From Ettlia oleoabundans (taxonomy: Eukaryota > Chlorophyta > Chlorophyceae > Chlamydomonadales): a DNA stretch of 26,014 bases. Both the position numbers and the translations under genes were made by a program. The notes beneath the pieces are model-generated. The model searched no databases. It was not told the DNA's origin and worked only from the letters and a program-made list of their open reading frames with translations. The stretch's first letter is position 1. Every line of letters starts with the position of its first letter. Where the stretch lies: assembly GCA_019693395.1 (NCBI GenBank), contig JAAMXP010003795.1, positions 1 to 26,014 of the forward strand, written 5' to 3'. Of the stretch, positions 1 through 8,701 are shown piece by piece.

Positions 1-54
1 CAGCCACCCAGACCACCACCGGCACCATTACTGCTTCGCCGCTGCTGCGCCTAC

Positions 55-2545
55 CTCTGGCAAATAGTAGACCAGGCCCTCGCAGGTGAAGAGCGTGGGC
101 TGGTTGGGGTCAAATCCAGTGCCAGCCAGCGCTTCACCCAGGGTCACGCGTCCCAGGTCAGCACCAATATAGACTGGGCGGGGCAGCACCTCGGGGCCCG
201 GCAGGCATGACCTGCATAGCAGCGGGGTGCGCACCTTGCAAAGGGCATAAGCAGAGGGGTTGATGCGCAGGAGAACGGTCAGGAGACTGCCTTGCTGGCT
301 GATGAGCTTGAATGTGCACAGCCTGCCGCTTCCCAACCCCCCCAAAGCACCCGACAACCTGCCATTCCCATCCCCACCCTACAAACGCTGCCTTCCCGTG
401 ACGCACTTGACCAGCCACTGCTTGCGCGTGCTGGCGGAGGGCAGGTCCAGCTCAAAGAACTGCAGGGTTGGTGGGAAACGAGAGGGCACAATATTGGACG
501 AGCATCAGACAGGCAGCCAGGGCGGGGGGCATGAGTTGCTGCTACAAACATTGTAGGCCTACACGCCTACAAGAAGGCTTTCAAACAGATTCATGCGATG
601 TGGGACACACGATCTAGGCGCCTCAAAGGGCTGCTGCTATCCAACATGGTGCTAGAGATGAGACACAGCTTGTTTGTATAAGCACACACCTTGACTCCCT
701 GGCGGGAGAAGCGGTAGGCACGCGTGTCATAGCCGGCTGCCAGGCAGCAAACCTGCTTGAAGCCCTGGTCAAGGGCCTGCAGGAGAGGGGTGCCGGGGGA
801 TGGTTAGATGTTGTTCCACCCAGCAGGAACACGGTTGCTTAATAGCCCAAGGTTGAGACGCTGTGCATAGGTTAGTAGTGTGGGTAGCATCAGGGGCAGG
901 CAGCAGCGGGGTGCCACAGGATTTTGACAAAACGTGCAGGTGGCTCAGTGATCCCTTGCTCACCGCCTTAAGGGCTTCGTCAATCCACTTTGTGCGTGCA
1001 TCCTGCGCAGGGAAGCAAAGGTGTGGCACAGGGTGGGCCACTGGATTCGAGAGTGAGTTGTGCTGGTTGGCGGCAGGCACGGTCCTTTGAGGTGTTGCAC
1101 GTCGTACATGTCACCTTCAGAGCGAAGCAGAGCAGACGTAGGCTAAACAATACACTGTGAAAAATCAGAGTAGCGGCATATCACCCACCACAAAGTTGCA
1201 CACTCCCGGCACACCCACGCTCGCGTCCTCCACCCCTCGCTGCAGAAAAACGGGACGGTGGCGGGGGCTTTTGAATGTATGTGCAGGGAGCTTTAGAATG
1301 TCCAAGGCCGTAGGATGGGCCGCCATATTGCACGTTATGCAATAAAGGATTGTACATCAACAGCTGCGCATGCATAGAGGGTATCACAGCTTGCAGCATG
1401 CATGCAGGCTTTTCTGGACACACCCGTGTGATTCCCACCATGCCTGGCAACGTTCGCTGCACCCAACTGCGGACAGGCATGAGCTTGTCCCTGCAGGAAG
1501 AGGAAGCGAATATAGCTTTCAGCAAGCGCACTGACCATCAGCCAATAGACAACACCCAAGAGCGAGTTGTGTCAGAGTAAAGTGAGTGGCACTGTGGATA
1601 CCAAGTGGTTGCACTGTTTAGCTCGCCTGAAGAGAGGCGCGATGTAGTCATCGTTTGCGTTTGGCAGGCACAGGTCTCGATTGAGGGTGCGGAACAGCAG
1701 CACTGCATTGGCCAGGCATCAGGCAATGGCATGATCATGCAGGACAGCTGAAGGGCTTGGCATGCTTCAACAGCAGCAAAGCTACCAGCAGCCAGTGGCA
1801 GATGAGGCAGCAGCGGCATCGCCACATGAGCGCGGAGTGGTGGCTCAGGGTAATCCATAACCTCAAGAAAGTCCCACAGCCAGCTAGTTAGATGCGCACT
1901 ATTGTAGTTGGTGGGCGTCATGCGGCTGCTCAGGGTGCGCATTGCCTTGCCAAAGGAGGACGCTGACTGCTCCCGCTCCTTGGCAGCTGCCCTCAGCGCC
2001 TCTGCCCGTTCCTGCTGCTGCTGCTGCTGCCGCTGCTCGCCGGCTGCCCAACTTGCGGCGCTTTGCCGGGAAGCCGAGGACGGCTTGGATGGGGAAGACG
2101 AGTCTGGAGAAGGTACAGCAGGTGTGTCAGGAGGGGATGGCAGCTGGGGAGCTGGCGGCGCTTCGTTGGCAGCGGTAGTGCTAGACTTCATCTGGGCGCA
2201 GGCCTGAATGCAGGTGGCGGGAATACTAACTGGTGATGTGAAATGTTTTCTTTGCAAAACGTGTGTAAACTGGAGCATGCGACTGTGATAAGCATTATTC
2301 GGTGCAATGTGCAAAAGAGTGCAGCTCATTAAGCGGTGGATGGCAGTTAGCGGCAAGTGGGCAGCGGCGCAGGACAACCACAAACGCCGTCACTCCCGCC
2401 ACTGTCCGCTTACCTTGTTCTGTCCGTAGTGCATGGCAAAGCTTGCAGTGGGTCGCCTCGGAGCGGGAGTGCTGCCTGGGGCTACTGGGGCGCAGTCTGG
2501 GCAGCGGGGAGGGGCTCGGGACCTGCGAGATGAGAACCGGGGCAT
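55..2545 (-). CDS. LCM-type SAM-dependent methyltransferase, 3' end beyond left edge
   Basis: Seen: nine exons on the minus strand at 2545-2414, 2191-1900, 1702-1615, 1490-1424, 1239-1189, 1002-964, 776-690, 459-407 and 211-55. All junctions are GT/AG and phases close to 322 codons; the donor after base 55 shows that more exons lie off the window. Residues 45-140 are low complexity (Pro/Ser, then a Gln run and a charged stretch). From about residue 142 it matches the leucine carboxyl methyltransferase family: DARTKWIDEAL, the SAM motif VCCLAAGYDTRAYRF (about 232-246), the acidic FFELDLP strand, and TFCEGL-like FTCEGLVYYLPE at the end. Known: this family includes PP2A C-terminal methyltransferases and many bacterial and algal enzymes of unknown substrate. 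Inference: it is an active methyltransferase with an unknown acceptor. The ATG at 2545 is the least certain point; ATG 2191 directly follows an acceptor and is an alternative start. It pairs head-to-head with the paralogue at 2799. Confidence 0.85.
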
Positions 2546-2798
2546 TGAGAAGAGTGATACGCCCTTGTGATGTTCATCAAGCGTCATCACCCGACTCCAT
2601 TCGCCGCCCCCGCGTCCTCGAGGCAACGGAAGCCATCACAGCACGCATCGCATCGCCCCCTTTCCCACCCTAAGCAAACGCACTTGAATCCTGCCTACAG
2701 AGGCAATCTACCACTCAGCTTCCCGTTGACACCATTTCGTAAAGATACACGCACAGCCGGAGGTTGTGCAACTCATCCATCATCTCGAGGCAGCCGGA
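2546..2798. promoter_or_regulatory. short shared 5' region between divergent LCM paralogues
   Basis: About 250 bases separate the proposed start codons of the minus-strand and plus-strand LCM genes. No coding exon is evident here and I see no clear TATA box. Inference: it must hold both 5' UTRs and probably a bidirectional promoter. If the minus gene starts at 2191 instead, the interval is larger. Confidence 0.4.
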
Positions 2799-5700
2799 AT
2801 GGCAGCGGTGCAGCGTGCTGAGGCAAAACAGCTCCGGCTGTTCACTACTCTTGGTTCAAACTCGGTAGCAGATGGCAGAAGCAGCAGCGGCACAGCCGCT
2901 CGCAGTGGCAGTGCAAACAAGCAGCCTGCAGCGGTGGGCGCCGCCACCAACCCACGCGCTCGACTTGGTGAACTGGCGGCGGGCAGCAGCAGCAAGTGGA
3001 GCCCCTTTTACAGCTTCAGCAGCCGGCACGACATGCCCACCACATCCCTGCTCATGCATTGCATCTCACTCGGTCACCAAAGCTCTGGCCCCCTAACAGG
3101 CTTTGACACCGACAGCGCAGCGAGCAGCAGGAGGAGTAGCACTAGCGGCAGTGAACGTGTTGCCCCTATCGCCCCCACCAGGCAGGGGCAGCTGGCGGCA
3201 GCACTGGCTGAGCATCTGGTGCCTGGCTGGTGGCACCTGACACACACGCCTGGCTGGCGCTGGCATCTGCAGGCAAGAGCTCCGTCATGGTGACCAACCC
3301 CACTTGCTTTAGCTTCAATTTAGCTTCAGGATCTCGATGTGCCCTGATGAGATGCAATGTTGAAATAACATTCCTGTCTCGCTGTGTTCTCTCTCTATGA
3401 CTCTGCAGTCGCTTCTGGAGTCTCCGTGCTTTGGCGTGCCCGGCATCTGCCGCTACACTGCCGCCAGGGCTGCCTGGCTTCAGCAGCAGGTGCAGCAGGC
3501 AATCAACGAGGACAGCTGCAGGTGAGGCCCGAGGAGAGCTGCTATCCCAGACTGGAGATGCCTGCTGAGTGCCTGTGATGGCTCTAGGCACTAGCTGTTA
3601 CTTCTATCTCCACTGGTACCGCCCGTTGTGGTATAACCTGTCAGGCATGTGTGGCCTCATCTGCTGACTTGCAGGCAAGTTGTGGTTTTGCGGTCAGGAC
3701 TCAGCTGCTGGTCGCACAACATGGCGCAGCGGGGCGTGCAGGTAAAAGCTGTCAACTACAGAATGCATGCCACCTTAGGCATTGTCCTGCCAAGCTGCCA
3801 CATGCTGGCATGCCGACCTGCAGTGCGGCTCGGCTTCCTCCCCACGATAGTTGGGCCACTAGTCTGCTGCTGCTTGGTGCGCCTGCTGCTATGCTTCACT
3901 CCCTCCACGTTGTTCCACCCGCTCCTCCCTTCCTGCCGCAGTTTTATGAGGTTGATTCCCGCCAGGCCTGCCAGCGCAAGAGGGAGCTGCTGGACACACT
4001 GCTGCCAGGCTGGCGGCGGGCAGCACAGCGCCCGCGATTCGCGGAAGGTGAGCGGGCACCTGAGTGAACAGTGCCAACACAAGCCGTTGATCATGGGACA
4101 GGAGTGCACCCCAACTATGGGAAACCCTCCCAGCGCTAATCATCCCCGAACCTTGCCACTTCTAGCAGCAAAACTTTGTGATAACACACCCTGCTTTTCG
4201 TCTGCCACCCGGCTTCTGCAGTGGACTTCAGCGGCAATTTCAAGACGCTGATTACTGGGCTCACCGGGGCGGGGTTCGATCCCTCGCTGCGCTGCTGCAT
4301 CGTGGCTGAGGGGCTGCTGGCCTACCTGTCCCAGGTGTGTCAGACGTAGTGCGGTGCTTGCCTGCCCGCCGTGCTGGTGTACTGACAGTCCCTCCTTTAT
4401 GCACTCAGATGCATGAGCTGGGCTTCAAGGAGCGTTGTACACTAAGGTTTCTACACTGCCTCACCTTAGCGCCAACCCCTCAAGCCTGCAGGAGCAAGTG
4501 GAGAGCCTGATCACCGACCTCTCTGCCCTGTGTGCTCCTGGAAGCCGTTTCCTCTTCGACTTTTTGCACTCAGGTGGGCACCCAACCAATCTGACTAGCA
4601 GCAAGGCAAAGAGACAATCTGGGAAGGCAGTTGGACGGGCAGGCACCAAAGTTATCCCCCCCATCAATCGCTTAGCGGTAACAGATTTCATCCTTATATG
4701 TGCTTCACTTCTCCTCCCCCGTGTGCAGATGTCCTGGAAGGCGCTGGGTGTGACCTGCCTGGGTTTGCCAGCCTGGCTGAGGCCACCGCCAATAAGGGGA
4801 GCCCCCTCAAGGGCGGTATGAATCCAGCTTTCTCAGGTGCGTGGCTGGTGGGACTGCGCGACGCTGGATGCCCCTTACGGGATGGAAGTTTGGTAGTCTG
4901 AGTGCAGAAGCAGGCAATCGTGTGGTGCTATCATCAGGTTGTTGTTGTTTCAACGGGCTCGAACAGAACGGTCTGCGAACAGCATTTTCTTTTGCATCAG
5001 CGCACCTGCCTCACCCGCTTGGCCTGCTTTGTGCCCTGCCCCTTTGTGCTTGCAGCGATGGTCAAGTACTTCCAGCCGCACCGCTACAGGGTGATGCAGG
5101 TGCTGGCTCCACACGAGGTGGCGGCCTTCTGGCGGGATCACCAGCAGGCACAGCAGACAAAGCAGACAAAGCAGGCACAGCTGGCAGCAGGTGGCAAGCA
5201 GGCCTTCAAAGCAACAGCTGGCGCGGCGGTGCAGGGCACTGTGCCAGCTGCCGCTTCAGGCAACCTGCCATATGTTCCAGAGTATTTTGGCTTGGCAGTG
5301 GTTGTCAAAATTGACTCCCGCCTGCTGCTGCGGCGTGCCATCACTGGGGGCAGCCCCATCCCAGGTCAGGACAGCGCCAGCGCAGGAGCCGTTTCGGGCT
5401 GGGTGGCGGCTGGCGCCGCCGCCGCGCTCAGCAGCCCAAGCTGCTTCGTGCGCAGCATCGCCTTCTTGCTGTGGGGAGGTGCCAGGCTGCAGGTCCCTGC
5501 GGCACCTGCGCCCGCTGTGGCAGCCGCTGGGCCAGCAGCAGTACGATTGGCCTTGCCAGAACCTGTACCGCTGCGGCAGGAGTCAGCTGAGTGGAGCCTA
5601 CAGGCAGTTCCCAGCCAGCCACTTGGCTCAATCCAGTCTGGGGAGACTGCCTCACAGCTGGCTGATGCAGCGCCCAACGGCAGCAGCATCAGTGGCCAGG

Positions 5701-6080
5701 CAGCAGCAGCAGCAGCTGAAGCAGCCCAGCAGGATGCAGATGCCGGCCTGGATCGGGCGCTTTCCATCAGAGCGAGGCCTGCGCCGGGGGCCGCCGTGCG
5801 CAGCAGCAGCTGCAGCAGCAGCCGCAGCGAGCAGGACAGCGGCCATGTTGTAGGGAGCAACGGCGGCACAGCCTCAAGCACGAGCACTGGCACGAGCACT
5901 GGCACCAGCACTAAGAGCGATGTTGATGGCAGCGTTGGCAAGTACAGCAGCGATGGCAGCAGCATCAAGAAGAGTGGCAGCGAGGTGGTTGAAGTCGTGG
6001 CTCCCGCGGCAGGTTCTGAGGCCGATGAGGCATCTTGGTCCCCTGATTACTCTGTGTTCAGCTTCAGCTCGTTCTTTTAG
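2799..6080 (+). CDS. LCM-type methyltransferase paralogue with degraded SAM motif and long C-terminal tail
   Basis: Seen: eight exons at 2799-3218, 3409-3521, 3675-3741, 3942-4047, 4222-4334, 4492-4573, 4729-4836 and 5056-6080. Phases close to 678 codons (677 aa). The core aligns with the minus-strand neighbour: FGVPGICRYTAARAAWL, then RQVVVLRSGLSCWSHNM (about 178-194) where the neighbour has VCCLAAGYDTRAYRF, then FYEVDSRQ, GAGFDPSLRCCIVAEGLLAYL, LCAPGSRFLFDF, and PGFASLAEATANKGSP. The signature DTR is replaced by SCW. Exon 8 carries PHRYRVMQVLAP, a TKQ repeat, then roughly 300 residues rich in Ala, Ser and Gln with a 12-nt repeat coding TSTG. The first 140 residues are Ser/Ala-rich and not conserved. 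Inference: it arose by duplication and may no longer bind SAM normally, yet its reading frame is intact. A TGTAA signal lies 72 bases past the stop. Confidence 0.85.
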
Positions 6081-6151
6081 ATAAAAAGCCACTTGGATAG
6101 GAGTTGCAACCTGTGCTCTCTGTCTGTAGCCGTGCTGTGGCAATGTAGCGA

Positions 6152-6156
6152 TGTAA
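6152..6156 (+). terminator. TGTAA polyadenylation signal of the LCM paralogue
   Basis: TGTAA is the usual green-algal polyadenylation signal. It lies 72 bases after the stop at 6080. Confidence 0.6.
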
Positions 6157-6159
6157 CAT

Positions 6160-6366
6160 GGTCATGCCATTTCTGATGACAGGACAGTCATTGAAGGTCA
6201 GGGCCTTCGGAGGCGGCGGCCTCTCTGCACAAGAGTGGGCAGCAAGCTGTTGGTTCTCATGCAGTGCTGCAACAGGCACGCCCAGCGTGCCAATGACGTC
6301 ATTGGCTGCCGGCCCAACCACGCGCTGCGGCATCTAGTCCAGAGTGGAATCTCCAGCTACACAGAG
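6160..6366 (+). pseudogene. U-box domain relic
   Basis: Seen: the plus strand encodes GCRPNHALRHLVQSGI near its end, matching SCRPNHALRQLIAQGI of the U-box gene at 18618. Bases 6305-6332 are identical over 28 nt to the reverse complement of 18640-18667. Upstream pieces resemble other U-box parts in different frames: VIEGQG (as in PVILSDG) in one frame and EWAASCW followed by TGTP (as in EAWLA and TGEP) in another. The Cys-Pro-Leu start and part of the DPV loop seem shortened. Inference: this is a decayed copy with at least two frameshifts, lying right after the LCM gene's 3' end in the same direction. It could also be the last remnant of a gene once fused to, or lying beside, that locus. Confidence 0.65.
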
Positions 6367-6700
6367 CCGACCTGATAACATCTGCATTTGCAACATTAGC
6401 TGGCAAGTCGCGCCAAGTGCCAACCAGAGAACCAGTGACTATTCAGCTGGCTCAGTTGCCCTGTGCTGGTACAAGTAGGGACGTCCAGGGGGTGAGATCC
6501 ACAGCATGTTCATGTCCGCTCATTCACACGGTACGGTTTTGAATGTGCAGTATTGCGCAAATGCCTGTGTCTTGGAGCTTTCTTTCCTGGTAACCGGCGT
6601 TTTCGGAAGGGTTGCTCCCGCGGCCCGAGAGTGGCTTCTTGCGTGGCTCGTCTAGTACTCGTCAGTGCAGGTTTCAACGGCGACGACTGAGCGGGCTACC
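6367..6700. other. non-coding interval upstream of the secreted proline-rich gene
   Basis: No supported coding exon is visible. The segment should contain the promoter and 5' UTR of the gene starting at 6701. No TATA box or other clear motif stands out. Confidence 0.5.
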
Positions 6701-8190
6701 ATGCTGTGCCGGCTGCTACTTCCGGTTGCTGTTGTCCTACTTGGGTTGTCGCTTGGGCACCCCGTCCAGTGCGATAGAGGCGCTGGCACCGCAGACGGCC
6801 TACAGGTGACCCCATCAAGATTATGTCGCTGCTGCGCAAAGCCTCCACGGCTCGCAGTATGCGGGCATAAGTCTGGCGCCGGCGCCACCCGGTGCAGCTG
6901 AAGCAGGCTGGCTTGCCCTGTCGCAATTGCAGTTTTGTGCTGCTCACCGCGTAAAGCTGCGAGATTGCATGGGACGCCCATGCATCGCTTCACAAGCTGT
7001 CTAGGCGCGCTGCACTCATCAATCATTGCAGGGTGGCGCACGGCGCCTTAAGGCTGCAAGCCCTCCCCTCTCACGACCACCGCATCCCAGACCCCCACCA
7101 CGGCCAAAACCTCCACCACGGCCACCACCACCACGGCCACGGCCTCGGCCCAGACCGTCCCCGCCAGCACCGCTGCGTCGCCCGCCAAAGCCCCGGCCGC
7201 CTCCCAGGTCCCCCAAGCCCCCTCCGCGGCCTCCCCCTCCAAAGCCCCCGCCACGGCCCAAGCCTCCCAAACCGCCACCAAGTCCCAAGCCTCCGAGGCC
7301 CCCGCCATCGCCCTCCCCACCCCGTCCGCCACCTGCCACACCCGCATGCTCAGTTGGCGGCAAGCAGTATGACAGCTGCTACACCAGGACTACGCCCCTC
7401 AACCCCACCACCATTTACTACAAAACCACAAACACTAGCGGCACGAACTTCCTCACAAAGGTCGCTGTCAGGTGGACTTGCAGAATTCACCCTGAATTAA
7501 GGGGAGACGGAGGCTGTGGATACGGGGAGGCTGTGCTGACCTTGTTTGCAGGCAGGGCTAAAGTCTTCTTTCTGCTGTTGTAGCACAGCCCTTGCATTGT
7601 CAGCCCTCCTTGTCTTTTATGGCGGCTTCGCCTGAATAGCATCTTCTGCAATGCTGCAGGAGCCCCAGCTCTGGATGGTTAGCCTGGGCACAGAGCGTCA
7701 GCGGCATGTATAATGCCAACGCGATTTTCGCGGTGCCTGCTTCCACGGACAGCGGCGCTGCCACCTTCACTGCAAAGCTGGCTGGGTGCGTGACCGCCGC
7801 TCTCTATAAAGCTGCTCATGCATGCTTACTCCTTCCCACCTTGCAGCGACTGCTGCGAGATGGCTGATCAGGCTCCTGGGTTTTTGGTTCAGCAGCATAT
7901 GACACTGTAAATCCAACATGCCTGCTGCTGTCTGCAGGTACAGCGCAGATCTGTTCCAGGAGCCTTGGGGTCTGAGCCTGCAGGGATCAGCCGCCGCCAC
8001 GAAGCTGCCAGGCGGCGAGCTGCTGTTGGAATTTGAGTTTGCTTGGCCCCAGGGAGAGAACAGTTTGGTGATCTATGTCGGGACGGGGGCCTACCAGGCC
8101 TCTAACCCAGCCATCGCTGGGCTGCAAAAACACACGATGTATCCGTCGGGGCACCAACTCTTCAAGAACGGAGCTGTTCAGTTTTGGTGA
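6701..8190 (+). CDS. secreted proline-rich (HRGP-like) protein with C-terminal DOMON-like domain
   Basis: Seen: four exons at 6701-6805, 7032-7471, 7660-7785 and 7938-8190 give 308 codons (307 aa), all in phase. Exon 1 encodes a signal peptide (MLCRLLLPVAVVLLGLSLG) ending near a Cys. Exon 2 encodes about 100 residues made almost only of Pro, Arg and Lys (PPPRPK, PPSPKPP patterns). It is followed by ACSVGGKQYDSCYTR and a compact C-terminal domain containing GWLAWAQSVSGMYNANAIFA, LEFEFAWPQ and SLVIYVGTG, with a late His (SGHQLF). Known: proline-rich secreted proteins form the hydroxyproline-rich glycoproteins of algal walls and matrix. The order of the C-terminal motifs resembles DOMON domains, which bind heme or sugar, but this is a tentative match. 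The opposite strand gives a glycine-rich open frame that is only a shadow. Confidence 0.8.
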
Positions 8191-8261
8191 ATGACGCACT
8201 GCTTGCACCGCCGCTGCCCATCGCGCTATAAATAGGCTTGTGTGCAGGCGCCTTGGAAATA

Positions 8262-8266
8262 TGTAA
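8262..8266 (+). terminator. TGTAA polyadenylation signal of the proline-rich secreted gene
   Basis: TGTAA lies 72 bases after the stop codon at 8190. Confidence 0.55.
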
Positions 8267-8701
8267 CACACACAACAACCGTGTGCACAGTGCTGAAACT
8301 CCATCTGCTAGCGAGGGAACTGCCCAGGCCGACAGCAATGGTGCTGGCGGTGGCACACTGCAGTGCGACAGTTCTCCATCCCGCTATGCTGAATGTAGTA
8401 GGCCACAGTAAGCCTGAGTTGCCCTCCTTCCCTCCTGTTGGGGGGATGCCACCACCTGGTTTGGAAGCGAGCATTGTCACACTGAAAAGCAGCCAGACAT
8501 GGCGCCTGCGCCCCCCGCCAGCCTGTCAGCATGGGCCGGTTCCCCCTCCTGCTCACAATGCAATTTTGAACTAAGCACCGGATTACGTGGCAAGGCACGT
8601 CAAGAGCCGGCTCAGCGCACTTAGACTCTGCGCTCCCACGAGCGCGGGGTGGCCGGGGCGGCCACCCGCCCACCGCCGTGGCGGCTTAGAGATACCACAG
8701 G
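8267..8701. other. intergenic region and promoter of the bromodomain gene
   Basis: No supported exon is visible between the TGTAA signal and the bromodomain start at 8702. The last 60 bases are very GC-rich and contain the inverted repeat described at 8647-8667, probably in the 5' UTR. Confidence 0.5.
8647..8667. repeat. GC-rich inverted repeat just before the bromodomain start codon
   Basis: GGGTGGCC and GGCCACCC form a perfect 8-bp stem around a 5-nt loop, ending 34 bases before the ATG. If transcribed it would form a stable 5' UTR hairpin that could slow scanning ribosomes. Confidence 0.6.

Noticed and set aside
4265..4285. GGGTTCGATCC-like sequence resembling a tRNA T-arm
   Set aside because: No acceptor stem or anticodon arm surrounds it; it encodes AGFDPSL in a conserved LCM exon.
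4393..4440. Possible extra exon reading MHELGFKE between LCM exons 5 and 6
   Set aside because: The donor at 4335 and acceptor ending at 4491 already join in phase, giving the expected family sequence; inclusion is not needed.
7019..7363. Glycine-rich minus-strand open frame that looks like a glycine-rich wall protein
   Set aside because: It is the exact reverse of the Pro-rich exon, whose gene has a signal peptide and four phase-consistent exons.
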